From Flavobacteriales bacterium (GTDB lineage Bacteria > Bacteroidota > Bacteroidia > Flavobacteriales_D > Sanyastnellaceae), in the NCBI GenBank assembly GCA_947466425.1, contig CANIBZ010000002.1, forward strand, positions 1 through 64,000: a stretch of DNA of 64,000 bases. The letters are read 5' to 3'. The notes beneath the pieces were generated by a model, which worked only from the letters and a program-made list of their open reading frames with translations, had not been told where the DNA came from and searched no databases. The translations under genes and the position numbers were made by a program. Shown piece after piece: positions 1-8,198 of this stretch (positions are counted from its first letter, which is position 1; every line of letters begins with the position of its first letter).

Positions 1-1004
1 ATCGCGAGATCTAAGCGACGTAAAATTTCTTTTCGAAGGGAAGAGGGTTTCAACACTTCAACTTCATTTCCATAACTGAGAATGAAATTGTATAACTCTT
101 GACAAGGATGCAATTCAAATTGAAAAACAGTTCCTTCTTTCGATTCTTTAATTTTCTTTTGTGAAGAATGAAGGGGTTGCGTTTCTACCAGCTTTGCAGC
201 AACCGTTGAAAATCGAAGTTCAATTTTCTCGGGCTTACCGGTGCTTTCAGAAATTCCCATGCTGTATTTGAAAAACGTTTCCGGAGAAAATCCTTTCGGG
301 ACGGTGAACTTCGTTTTGCTTGATTCAATAGAAACAATGCGCTCCAAGCCGAATGTCAAAATCTTTTCGCGCTCAGGTACAAACGCAACTAGGTACCAGC
401 GATTCAAATATTCTTTCAACAGCAACGGATGAATCGTGTATTGCTTCACTTCATTCTCTTTGAAGCTCTGGTAGAAAAGCGTGCAGGCCGTTTTCGATTT
501 TGCAGCTTCAAGCAACGGACCAAGAAATTCGTTTCCCTGACTTACTGTGCTTGTTTCAAACTGAATTAACGCTTTGTGTTTCTCTTCTTCAATAGATGAA
601 TTCAAGTTTACGCGTTGAATGATTTTATCAACGGCACTTTCGTATTGAGAAAGAAGAGGTACATGACGAAACTGATTTAAGATAGCAGCAGCGAATCGAA
701 TGGCTTCAATGTCTTCGTCGACAAGGTTTAATTCGTTGATCGAATAATCTTCTTCGGTATAGTGATATCCCTTGTGAGTTCTGTGGTATTCGATAGGGGC
801 GTAGTAGCCTAGCTCATTTTCGTTCTTCATAGCCCATATGTCTTTGTCTATGGTGCTCAATGAAATCTGATCGGCTCCAGAGCCGTACAACGCATCTGCA
901 CAAGCCTCACGCAAATCTTCTCTACTGGGGAAGGATTTCCCTTTGTTCGTTAAACAACGATCAATGATTCGGTAGCGAAGAAGTGCGTATTTATTGGCCG
1001 GCAT
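1..1004 (-). CDS. WYL-domain transcriptional regulator (3' end cut by window edge)
   Basis: The frame stays open from an ATG at 1004 to the window edge, giving about 334 residues; it is missing from the ORF track because no stop is reached. The N-terminal third looks like a winged-helix DNA-binding region. The middle carries a WYL ligand-sensing domain with the signature NRWYLVAF, and the C-terminal part resembles the WYL extension (WCX). WYL proteins usually sense nucleotides or nucleic acid and often control DNA-damage or defence genes, but no target can be inferred here. It starts 8 bp downstream of the DUF3127 stop on the same strand, so the two are probably co-transcribed. The family call is secure; the ligand is unknown. 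Confidence 0.88.
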   Translation of the reverse strand, partial: MPANKYALLRYRIIDRCLTNKGKSFPSREDLREACADALYGSGADQISLSTIDKDIWAMKNENELGYYAPIEYHRTHKGYHYTEEDYSINELNLVDEDIEAIRFAAAILNQFRHVPLLSQYESAVDKIIQRVNLNSSIEEEKHKALIQFETSTVSQGNEFLGPLLEAAKSKTACTLFYQSFKENEVKQYTIHPLLLKEYLNRWYLVAFVPEREKILTFGLERIVSIESSKTKFTVPKGFSPETFFKYSMGISESTGKPEKIELRFSTVAAKLVETQPLHSSQKKIKESKEGTVFQFELHPCQELYNFILSYGNEVEVLKPSSLRKEILRRLDLA

Positions 1005-1011
1005 TTTTTAA

Positions 1012-1398
1012 TTAGAATGGCAAGTCGTCTCCATCTGCGTTGTTATCCGATGGATTCTCGTTCATGACTGGAGCAGAAATTGGAGCAGATGAATTGCCCA
1101 TGGTTGAAGGGTTACTTGCTGAAGTATTTCCTGCAGCAGCAATATCCATAGTCCACATATCCAATGAAACGAAGTGTCTTCCGTTATACTCTCTTCCACG
1201 AAGATTGAATTTCACTTTCACCACATCGTTTTCCTTGAAATTTTTCAAGACATCAATTTTTTCTTTTGCTGCTTGAACAAGGATTTCCTGTGGGTAACGC
1301 TCGTCTGTGCGAACCACAAATTCTTGAATACTGAATCCGCTAGGGAAGGATTTTGTTTCGTAGAACTTAACTAAAGTTCCGGTTAATTCTAATGACAT
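1012..1398 (-). CDS. DUF3127 OB-fold protein (SSB-like tail)
   Basis: A 128-residue protein. Residues 1-85 match the DUF3127 family, a Bacteroidota OB-fold group (LTGTLVKFYETKSF near the start, FVSLDMW near the end of the fold). After a low-complexity Ser/Asn/Pro linker it ends in an acidic tip, DDLPF, which resembles the DDDIPF tip that single-stranded DNA-binding proteins use to recruit partners. A single-stranded nucleic acid binding role with partner recruitment is therefore likely, but it is inferred from fold and tail. It lies 8 bp upstream of the WYL regulator on the same strand. Its 5' side faces hairpin array A. Confidence 0.85.
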   Translation of the reverse strand: MSLELTGTLVKFYETKSFPSGFSIQEFVVRTDERYPQEILVQAAKEKIDVLKNFKENDVVKVKFNLRGREYNGRHFVSLDMWTMDIAAAGNTSASNPSTMGNSSAPISAPVMNENPSDNNADGDDLPF

Positions 1399-1453
1399 AA
1401 TACTGATTGTTTAGTAGCAACGAATATCGGAATTCTTGTTAGGATTCGAAAGC

Positions 1454-1734
1454 AATTGTTATGAACAATTCGCCCGAATGTTGCATAGCAACGAATGTCC
1501 GAAGGACTAATGTTGGCAGAGCCAACGAATGTGCAAAAGCACGAATGTCCGAAGGACGAATGTTGACTCTGTCAACGAATGCGGGAGGCGAATGTCTGGC
1601 GACTTAAATTAATCTTACGAAGTATCGTCTTCGACATTCGTTGGTGAAACCAACATTCGCCATTGGGCATTCGTCGAAGACATTCGTTGGCTCTGCCAAC
1701 ATTAGTCCTTCGGACATTAGTTGCTATGCAACAT
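1454..1734. repeat. Hairpin array A (two facing arrays of short hairpins with GAAT/TAAT linkers)
   Basis: This fills the only gene-free stretch longer than 300 bases (1399-1723) and enters the end of the nucleoside transporter gene. The left half (about 1454-1603) reads as hairpins GTTGC-ATA-GCAAC, GTCC-GAA-GGAC, GTTGGC-AGA-GCCAAC, GTGC-AAAA-GCAC, GTCC-GAA-GGAC, GTTGAC-TCT-GTCAAC, each joined by GAAT or TAAT. The right half (1627-1734) is the same kind of array in the opposite orientation. Its outer three hairpins repeat those of the left half, so 1478-1532 and 1680-1734 form inverted 55-nt arms with one mismatch that I can see. The AT-rich centre is 1604-1626. No coding potential is evident. 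Confidence 0.85.
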
Positions 1735-2983
1735 TTTTTTTCTCGCGGAAGAGGATAACAAATAAGATGAGCACCACCAACGAATAACCGGCGAAACACA
1801 ACCAGGTGCTGTGCCAATCGATTTGTGCGATTTGTTTTCCGTTTTCGCCAGGGATGTAAGTTGTGAAATATTTTTCCATTACCCAGCCACTTGCGCGACT
1901 TCCAAAGACAGCTCCCACACCGTTTACCATCATGGTGAATAAGCCTTGCGCGCTTGCACGAATGCTTGGCTCAACGCTTTTTTCAATGAACAAAGATCCT
2001 GAAATATTAAAGAAGTCGAAGGCCATTCCGTAGATAATACACGACAACACAATCATCCACAATCCACCAGCAGGATCTCCGTATGCAAACAGTCCAAAAC
2101 GAAGAACCCATGCCACCATGCTAATAATCATGATTTGCTTAATTCCGAATCTCTTCATGAAAAATGGAATGGCTAGAATAAAGAGGGTTTCAGAGATTTG
2201 AGCAATGCTTGAAATAATAGCCGGATACTGAACAGCTAAAGGTTTTGGGTCTGAATACAAATTATCGAAGCTGTGCAAGAACACATCTCCGTAAGCATTC
2301 GTCAATTGCAACGCTGCACCCAACAACATCGCAAACAAGAAGAAAATCGCATAGCGGTAATTTTTAAACATCGAAAAGGCATGCAATCCAAAGGCTTGCA
2401 AATATCCTTTATGCTCCATGTTCTTTCCTAAAGGCGGACAAGCCGGTAGGGTGAAGGAATAAATTCCAAGAACCAAAGAAGCAATTCCACCTAAATAAAA
2501 CTGAAAGGCATGTGTTTCGTTTCCGGTTAAACTTACCGTCCACAGCGCGACAATAAATCCAACCGTTCCCCAAACACGAATAGGTGGAAAGACTTTCACC
2601 ACATCAATTCCTGGTTCGCGAGATAAAATGGCATAGGCTACAGTGTTCGATAAGGAGATGGTTGGCATATAAAACACCATGGTTAATAAGATTCTCCAGA
2701 ACATTTCGTCTGGAGTAGAAGATGCAGGGACAAAGAATAAGCAAATACCACCAAGTATATGAAGCACTCCGTAAAGCTTTTCCGCGTTAATGTATCGGTC
2801 GGAAAGTATTCCAGCAATAGCTGGCATAAATAGGGCAGAGATACCCATAGTAGAGAAGATCACTCCAAATTGATCAGGGCCCCATTGTTTGGTTTCAAAC
2901 CAAAAAGCACCAATCGTAATTAACCAACATCCCCAAATAAAAAACTGAAGAAAACTTAATGCGGTGAGACGTTGCTTAATCAT
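1724..2983 (-). CDS. NupG/XapB-family nucleoside:H+ symporter (MFS)
   Basis: A 419-residue integral membrane protein with about 12 hydrophobic helices, the size and layout of the NupG-type nucleoside permeases of the major facilitator superfamily. The first helix (QFFIWGCWLITIGAFW) and the YINAEKLYGVLHILGG stretch are typical of this family in Bacteroidota. It probably imports nucleosides by proton symport in the inner membrane. The ATG at 2983 directly precedes the first helix. The last two codons and the TAG stop fall inside a GTTGC-ATA-GCAAC hairpin of array A, so the repeat forms the very C terminus (NVA). Upstream, the flavin reductase gene ends 11 bp away on the same strand. Confidence 0.87.
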   Translation of the reverse strand: MIKQRLTALSFLQFFIWGCWLITIGAFWFETKQWGPDQFGVIFSTMGISALFMPAIAGILSDRYINAEKLYGVLHILGGICLFFVPASSTPDEMFWRILLTMVFYMPTISLSNTVAYAILSREPGIDVVKVFPPIRVWGTVGFIVALWTVSLTGNETHAFQFYLGGIASLVLGIYSFTLPACPPLGKNMEHKGYLQAFGLHAFSMFKNYRYAIFFLFAMLLGAALQLTNAYGDVFLHSFDNLYSDPKPLAVQYPAIISSIAQISETLFILAIPFFMKRFGIKQIMIISMVAWVLRFGLFAYGDPAGGLWMIVLSCIIYGMAFDFFNISGSLFIEKSVEPSIRASAQGLFTMMVNGVGAVFGSRASGWVMEKYFTTYIPGENGKQIAQIDWHSTWLCFAGYSLVVLILFVILFREKKNVA

Positions 2984-2994
2984 GTTGAATGAGT

Positions 2995-3885
2995 TTAGTT
3001 GTTAAAGGCCAAAAGCGTACACGCCGCTTCCGTTGTTTTTTTAAGTCTTAGTAATTCAGCTGCACGCGCATGAAGCGCTTGTTCCAACGCCTCTGCTTTT
3101 CCTTCATGTTCTAAAAATAGGTCAGAAAGCTCTATTAATTTATATTCATTCACATCGGTCTCGTTCGGAAGGGCTTGCAGATTGCCCAGCATGCCTAAAT
3201 CATTACCTGTTAAAATCTTTGAAAAGCGAATGTCCTCGGGCAATGCATCGATTCCAATTCCAATTTTTTCATTGGGTTTCGGAACTTCAAACAATCCATC
3301 AATAGCTCTAACATAATAGTCTCCTCCAGCACGCGCCACAAGATCGGCCTTGAGCATGTCTATTCTTCCGTTTTCATCGAGAATGGAATCGTTGATGTGA
3401 ACACGAACAATTTCGCATACCACCAAATTTCCTGCTCCTCCTTCGGTTCCGAGCTCAATCACTTCTTTCACTTTACATTCCAACTGAATCGGAGATTCAG
3501 CAACACGCGGAACGCTTATGGCTTCAGAAGCCAATTCAGTCACTCCGGCTTTAATGAATTCATTTACTCCGGCTGGGTATTCAACGCTGCTTAGCGAACA
3601 TTGCTGAACCAAGCTATAATTGACAATGTTGATTACGCATTCTGGAACGCGCTTCACATTTTCATACGTGTGCTTGGTCGTGTTATCGCGTCCTCTGCGT
3701 GCAGGAGAGAATATAGCAATGGGAGGATTCGCTGAAAACACATTGAAGAAACTGAACGGAGAAAGATTCGGTGTTCCGCTTTCATCAACGGTGCTCACCC
3801 ATGCAATGGGTCTTGGAGCAACGCTGCCTAAAAGAAGTTGATGCAATTTCCCAACGGGAATTTCACCGGGAATAAATGTGGCCAT
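2995..3885 (-). CDS. Flavin reductase family protein (FMN-binding split barrel)
   Basis: A 296-residue protein whose first ~200 residues match the flavin reductase-like FMN-binding split-barrel family (PRPIAWVSTVDESGTPNLSPFSFF, then NPPIAIFSPARRGRDNTTKHT). Members reduce flavins with NAD(P)H or act as flavin-dependent oxidoreductases. The C-terminal ~90 residues form an extra segment that ends in a helical region (EALEQALHARAAELLRL). The ATG at 3885 lies 1 bp from the purE stop on the same strand, so it is in a housekeeping run with purE. The substrate is unknown. Confidence 0.85.
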   Translation of the reverse strand: MATFIPGEIPVGKLHQLLLGSVAPRPIAWVSTVDESGTPNLSPFSFFNVFSANPPIAIFSPARRGRDNTTKHTYENVKRVPECVINIVNYSLVQQCSLSSVEYPAGVNEFIKAGVTELASEAISVPRVAESPIQLECKVKEVIELGTEGGAGNLVVCEIVRVHINDSILDENGRIDMLKADLVARAGGDYYVRAIDGLFEVPKPNEKIGIGIDALPEDIRFSKILTGNDLGMLGNLQALPNETDVNEYKLIELSDLFLEHEGKAEALEQALHARAAELLRLKKTTEAACTLLAFNN

Positions 3886-3886
3886 A

Positions 3887-4378
3887 TTATTTTTTTGAAA
3901 GCGCTTCCACTTCGGAAACGGAGTCCATGACTTTTTTCTTCAATTCATCTTTGAATTGCGCTATGCGTTGCATCAATTGCGCGTCGGCAACGGCTACAAT
4001 TTGCGCGGCAAGAATTCCTGCGTTACGCGCACCATCGAGGGCAACGGTTGCAACGGGAACTCCAGCTGGCATTTGTAGAATACTTAGAACGCTGTCCCAT
4101 CCGTCGATACTATTCGAAGATTTAATTGGAACACCAATAACAGGAAGGGGCGTGAGAGAAGCAGTCATTCCTGGTAAATGCGCCGCCCCACCGGCTCCGG
4201 CTATAATTACCTGAACTCCTCTACTGGCGGCGCCCTTGGCATACTCGAACATGCGGTCAGGCGTGCGATGTGCGCTAACTACACTAATTTCAAAGGGGAC
4301 GTTCAACAGGGAAAGAACATCTGCAGCTTCTTGCATAATGCGCAAGTCGCTATTACTTCCCATTATAATTCCTACCAT
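3887..4378 (-). CDS. purE: N5-carboxyaminoimidazole ribonucleotide mutase PurE
   Basis: PurE interconverts N5-CAIR and CAIR in purine synthesis. The usual class I signatures are present: MGSNSDL near the N terminus, SAHRTPDRM, the glycine-rich IIAGAGGAAHLPGM loop and GVPIKSSNSIDGWDSVLSI. The ORF track begins at a GTG at 4402; I prefer the ATG at 4378, which gives MVGIIMGS and a family-typical length of 163 residues. It lies 1 bp upstream of the flavin reductase and 46 bp after the bifunctional nuclease gene on the same strand. No purK is in the window. Confidence 0.95.
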   Translation of the reverse strand: MVGIIMGSNSDLRIMQEAADVLSLLNVPFEISVVSAHRTPDRMFEYAKGAASRGVQVIIAGAGGAAHLPGMTASLTPLPVIGVPIKSSNSIDGWDSVLSILQMPAGVPVATVALDGARNAGILAAQIVAVADAQLMQRIAQFKDELKKKVMDSVSEVEALSKK

Positions 4379-4424
4379 AGTCTTTATTGTTTGTGTCGTC
4401 ACTCAAATCCTATGGATCAGAGCT

Positions 4425-5009
4425 TTACTTTTTGTTTCTTTTATCCAACTCGTCGCGAAGCTTCGAAGCTAACTCGTAATCTTCATTCAACAAGGCTTCA
4501 TCGAGTTTCTTCAAGATCTCTTCCGGAGTCAATACTTCTTCTAAATCATCTTCAGTTATGTCAAGGTCGAAATCCAACTCGTCTCCTTCAGTCAATGCAC
4601 GCATGTCTCTTCCAACTTCATCCATAACCTCCTTCGCACAAAAGATAGGAGCACCAAAGCGAATAGCTATGGCTACGGCATCGCTCGTGCGTGAGTCTAC
4701 TTCAATCGTTTTTCCATTTCCTCTCACAATAATACGCGCATAGAAAATTCCATCGATCATCTGATAAATGAATACTTGTTCTACTTGAATTTCAAAATTC
4801 TCCGCAAGAGAAACGAAAAGGTCATGGGTAAGCGGACGGGTGATGGGCATTTTTTCCATCACAATCACAATACTGTGTGCTTCCGCCGGACCAATAACAA
4901 TGGCCAAGCTGCGAGCACCCGCTATTTCAGTAAGTGCCATGACATACGCCCCGTTCGAGCTGCTGCTCGGGGTAATGTCTACCAGATCAAGCTGAATTTT
5001 TTCGGCCAT
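4425..5009 (-). CDS. Bifunctional nuclease (BFN/DUF151) family protein with UVR motif
   Basis: A 194-residue protein. Residues ~1-135 match the bifunctional nuclease domain (DUF151), with VIGPAEAHSI, the RPLTHDL segment and the DSRTSDAVAIAIRF stretch. The C terminus carries a UvrB/UvrC-type motif (LNEDYELASKLRDELDKR), a helical hairpin used for protein contacts. Plant members have been described as RNase/DNase; bacterial function is poorly defined. Its ATG overlaps the etfA stop (TAATG), which shows translational coupling with the electron-transfer flavoprotein genes, an arrangement whose purpose is unclear. Confidence 0.88.
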   Translation of the reverse strand: MAEKIQLDLVDITPSSSSNGAYVMALTEIAGARSLAIVIGPAEAHSIVIVMEKMPITRPLTHDLFVSLAENFEIQVEQVFIYQMIDGIFYARIIVRGNGKTIEVDSRTSDAVAIAIRFGAPIFCAKEVMDEVGRDMRALTEGDELDFDLDITEDDLEEVLTPEEILKKLDEALLNEDYELASKLRDELDKRNKK

Positions 5010-5956
5010 TATTTTGTGGCGTTGAAGGCTTTCGCCGCTGCTATTAATTGTGGAACCACTTCAAACGCATCGCCAATAATTCCATAATCAGCGGCTTTGA
5101 AGAACGGCGCTTCAGGGTCTTTGTTTATTACAACAATAACCTTCGATCCGTTAACTCCAGCCAAGTGCTGAATAGCTCCGCTAATTCCTACTGCAATGTA
5201 TAAGTTCGGACGAATAGCAATTCCCGTTTGTCCCACGTGCTCGTGGTGAGGGCGCCATCCGATATCGGAAACCGGACGTGAACATGCTGTTGCCGCTCCG
5301 AGTTCCTTCGCTAATTCTTCAATCATTCCCCAGTTCTCGGGGCCTTTCATTCCTCTTCCTGCTGATACAACTTTGTCTGCTTCAGGCAATGGAATAGACT
5401 CACTCTCTTCAACACGAACTTCTTTCACACGAACACGTGCAGTTCCAACTTCAGCATTGAAAGCGTTAACTGGACAAGCTGCGCCAGCAGCGTTCACTCC
5501 GTATGAATTCGGAAGAACGGTAACAATGCTTATTTCAGAATTCACGGTAACATGCGCAATGGCCTTACCTGAGAATACATTTTTCTTAACGATATTTCCA
5601 GTTGGAAGGAAAGACGCTCCTGAAACCAATCCCGCGTTCAAACGAACAGATAGGCGAGGGGCTACAGACTTTCCAATTAAATCTTGAGAAAGAACAATGG
5701 CAGTTGCGCCACTTTCTTTTTGAGCAGCGAGCATAAGCTTGGTGATTTGTTCACCATCTGCAGCGCTCAATGCATCCATTTTCCAAACTTCATTAGCGCC
5801 CGCTGTTCCAAGAACAGAAGCGTCAATGCTTCCGTAAGTAATAGCGATACACGTTCCTCCAACGCTTGCAGACCAAGCTGATGCGTATGAAACGGCCTCT
5901 AATGAGGACTTCGTGAATTTACCGTTGAGGTGTTCTGCGAATACGATTGTTTTCAT
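5009..5956 (-). CDS. etfA: Electron transfer flavoprotein subunit alpha
   Basis: A 315-residue alpha subunit. The C-terminal FAD-binding domain is clear: GAATACSRPVSDIGW, then HEHVGQTGIAIRPNLYIAVG, ISGAIQHLAG and INKDPEAPFFKAADYGI. With EtfB it takes electrons from acyl-CoA dehydrogenases and passes them to the quinone pool. The gene is 13 bp downstream of etfB and overlaps the next gene's start by 1 bp, so etfB-etfA-BFN is one operon. Confidence 0.96.
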   Translation of the reverse strand: MKTIVFAEHLNGKFTKSSLEAVSYASAWSASVGGTCIAITYGSIDASVLGTAGANEVWKMDALSAADGEQITKLMLAAQKESGATAIVLSQDLIGKSVAPRLSVRLNAGLVSGASFLPTGNIVKKNVFSGKAIAHVTVNSEISIVTVLPNSYGVNAAGAACPVNAFNAEVGTARVRVKEVRVEESESIPLPEADKVVSAGRGMKGPENWGMIEELAKELGAATACSRPVSDIGWRPHHEHVGQTGIAIRPNLYIAVGISGAIQHLAGVNGSKVIVVINKDPEAPFFKAADYGIIGDAFEVVPQLIAAAKAFNATK

Positions 5957-5969
5957 GTTCAGTTCGGTA

Positions 5970-6710
5970 TTAGATGACTTTCGCCTCTTGATGTAACAAG
6001 GTGATTAACTCGGCAGCGTTTGCTGGATCTACATATTTGCAAGCGCTCTTCGCAGGTGGCAATTCGTAATTGTTTACCGAAGTGGTTGCTGTTGTATTTT
6101 CAACAGAAACAACTTCTAACGCTTTTGTGCGTGCCGCCATAATGCCACGCATGTTTGGAATGCGTTGCTCTGCCATTCCTTTCGCAGCGCTTATTACCGC
6201 AGGAAGATTAACTTCTAACACTTCCATTCCACCAGTTACTTCTCTTTCGCAAGTAGCAACGCCGTTCGTAACATCAAGCTTCGCAGCCAACGCAACCAAA
6301 GGCATATCTAAAAGTTCAGCAACCATTCCCGGTACAACAGATCCGTTGTAATTTATGGTTTCCTTTCCACATAAAATTAAATCGAATCCTTTGTCTTTCG
6401 CGTAATTCGCAATGTGAGTCGAAACGCTTAGGGCATCTGACTCAGGAGCGTCAATGCGAACAGCATCATCAGCACCTATGGCCAGAGCCTTACGAATGAT
6501 TTGCTCGTAGTCTATTCCGCCAACGCTAAGAACAGTAACGTTTCCGCCTTGCGCTTCCTTCAATTCCAACGCACGAACAAGGGCGTACCACTCGTCATAC
6601 GGATTAACAATGAAGTTTACTCCAGCCTCATCGAATGAAGAGTTGTTGTTGGTGAAGGCAATCTTCGACGTAGTGTCGGGCGCCTTACTCACACAGACTA
6701 AAATTTTCAT
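5970..6710 (-). CDS. etfB: Electron transfer flavoprotein subunit beta
   Basis: A 246-residue beta subunit with the family N terminus (MKILVCVSKAPDTTSKIAF), INPYDEWYAL-type segment (VNPYDEWYALVRALELKE) and the AMP-binding region (ADDAVRIDAPESDALSVST, LILCGKETINYNGSVVPGMVAELL). It partners EtfA as electron carrier for beta-oxidation and amino-acid catabolism. It is the first gene of the etfB-etfA-BFN operon; 65 bp separates it from the arginase gene stop, a stretch in which I see no clear TAnnTTTG promoter. Confidence 0.96.
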   Translation of the reverse strand: MKILVCVSKAPDTTSKIAFTNNNSSFDEAGVNFIVNPYDEWYALVRALELKEAQGGNVTVLSVGGIDYEQIIRKALAIGADDAVRIDAPESDALSVSTHIANYAKDKGFDLILCGKETINYNGSVVPGMVAELLDMPLVALAAKLDVTNGVATCEREVTGGMEVLEVNLPAVISAAKGMAEQRIPNMRGIMAARTKALEVVSVENTTATTSVNNYELPPAKSACKYVDPANAAELITLLHQEAKVI

Positions 6711-6775
6711 GTTGCAGTTTTAAGGCTGCGAAGTTACGAAAGCAAGCGCCAAATTTTAGAATTTCACGCGATGAT

Positions 6776-7741
6776 TTATTGAATCATTTCCAACTGTCGA
6801 GCGACCTTCTGAAGAATCTCGAAAACAGTCTCTGCCATTACGTTTTCACTGTCGAGGGTTGGGTTGATTTCAGTGAATTCTAAACAACAGATTCTTTCGT
6901 TTTGAAGTAACTCAAGGATTAAGTCAGCCGCTTCACGCTCGTTAATTCCTCCTTTTACCGGAGTGCCTGTTCCTCTAGAAACCGTTGGATCCATAGAGTC
7001 TACGTCGAAACTGATGTAGATTTTATCGCATGCACTTAAGTAACGAAGAATCTCGCGACTCAATTTTGTGATACCCGTTTTACGAAGTTCGTTGGTTGAA
7101 ACAACCTTCACTTTATTCTGCTTGATGAGTGCTGCTTCCTGCTCTTCAAAGTCACGAAGGGTGATGTAGACAAGGTCGCGGTATTCAATCTTCGGACAGA
7201 TATCTCCCACATTCTTCAACATTTCCCACAAATCAATGGTCTCGTAATCGAGGTCATTCACTTTTTCTTCGATATTGTCTTCGTTCAATGCTACGGCCAA
7301 TGGCATTCCGTGGAGGTTTCCGCTTGGACTCGTATATGGGCTGTGTAAATCGGCATGAGCATCGATCCAAATAACCCCAACGCGCGATTCTGGATAGGCC
7401 ATGCGAATTCCAGCGAGCGTTCCTCCAGCGTTGCTGTGATCACCACTTAATAGTAAAGGAAAGCGATTGTCGCGAATGGTATCGCGCACTGCTGCTCCAA
7501 TGCGCTCGTACATTTTTAGCACGCTGCGAATATGCTTCGCGTAGCGGCTGCCTGGATTGTTATGCAAAGCGGCATTGTCATTCGGAATGACAATGCTTCT
7601 GTATTTCTTGAAAAAGCCTGAACGGAAGTCGAGCGCTGCAATTTTCAATGCGTCTACTCCTAGACTAGATCCGCGTGTTCCTGCTCCAACTTCACTCGGA
7701 ACTTCGATAATTCGAATGTTTTTCGCTTTTTTGTTAATCAT
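6776..7741 (-). CDS. Arginase-family ureohydrolase
   Basis: A 321-residue metal-dependent hydrolase of the arginase/agmatinase/formiminoglutamase superfamily. The manganese-binding motifs are intact: GDHSNAGG, WIDAHADLHSP and SFDVDSMDP. The segment TSPSGNLHGMPLA next to the second motif is the form found in true arginases, so arginine hydrolysis to ornithine and urea is the best guess; agmatinase cannot be excluded. Only 13 bp separates it from the phosphatase gene upstream on the same strand. Confidence 0.85.
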   Translation of the reverse strand: MINKKAKNIRIIEVPSEVGAGTRGSSLGVDALKIAALDFRSGFFKKYRSIVIPNDNAALHNNPGSRYAKHIRSVLKMYERIGAAVRDTIRDNRFPLLLSGDHSNAGGTLAGIRMAYPESRVGVIWIDAHADLHSPYTSPSGNLHGMPLAVALNEDNIEEKVNDLDYETIDLWEMLKNVGDICPKIEYRDLVYITLRDFEEQEAALIKQNKVKVVSTNELRKTGITKLSREILRYLSACDKIYISFDVDSMDPTVSRGTGTPVKGGINEREAADLILELLQNERICCLEFTEINPTLDSENVMAETVFEILQKVARQLEMIQ

Positions 7742-7754
7742 AATACAAAGATAG

Positions 7755-8198
7755 TTATTGAAGTGCTGTTCTAATCCAATGATCGGCTTTCGATTCTAAG
7801 ATGTGATACATCTTTTCAAATCCGTCTTCCTCACCGTAATACGGATCTTCCACATCCTCTTCAATGAGGTATAATTTTATTTTCTTAAGATCCTCTGAGT
7901 TTCGAGCCACAGAGGAAACATCGCTGTAGTTCATTTGATCCATGACCAAAATAATTTCGAACTCATCGAAATGCTCGGCCTTAAATTTCTGAGCCTTATG
8001 ATTGGAAATGTCGACATTGTGTCGTTTTCCTACTTTCTCTGATCGCTTGTCTGCTCGACTGCCTATGTGATATCCGGCGGTACCCGCACTAGCAATCTCC
8101 AGAGGAACGTTTAACTCTTGCGCCTTTGCCTTTAAAATTCCTTCGGCTAGAGGAGAGCGACAAATATTACCTAGACAAACGCAGATAACTCGTTTCAT
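7755..8198 (-). CDS. Low-molecular-weight protein tyrosine phosphatase
   Basis: A 147-residue protein of standard family length. The phosphate-binding loop CLGNICRSP (CX5R) sits at residues 7-15, and the general-acid loop appears as DVEDPYYG near residue 115. It should remove phosphate from tyrosine or low-molecular aryl phosphates in the cytoplasm. Its ATG overlaps the stop of the RsmI-like methylase gene (ATGA), showing translational coupling. No partner tyrosine kinase is in the window. Confidence 0.93.
   Translation of the reverse strand: MKRVICVCLGNICRSPLAEGILKAKAQELNVPLEIASAGTAGYHIGSRADKRSEKVGKRHNVDISNHKAQKFKAEHFDEFEIILVMDQMNYSDVSSVARNSEDLKKIKLYLIEEDVEDPYYGEEDGFEKMYHILESKADHWIRTALQ

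Noticed and set aside
1454-1734. CRISPR array
   Set aside because: There are no constant repeats with unique spacers of constant length; the constant part is only 4 nt and the variable parts are palindromes. No cas genes in the window.
1572-1817. 81-aa minus-strand ORF across array A
   Set aside because: It is a frame-shifted reading of the hairpin repeats and the 3' end of the transporter gene; the residue pattern (RRTNVGRANECL) comes from the repeat units.
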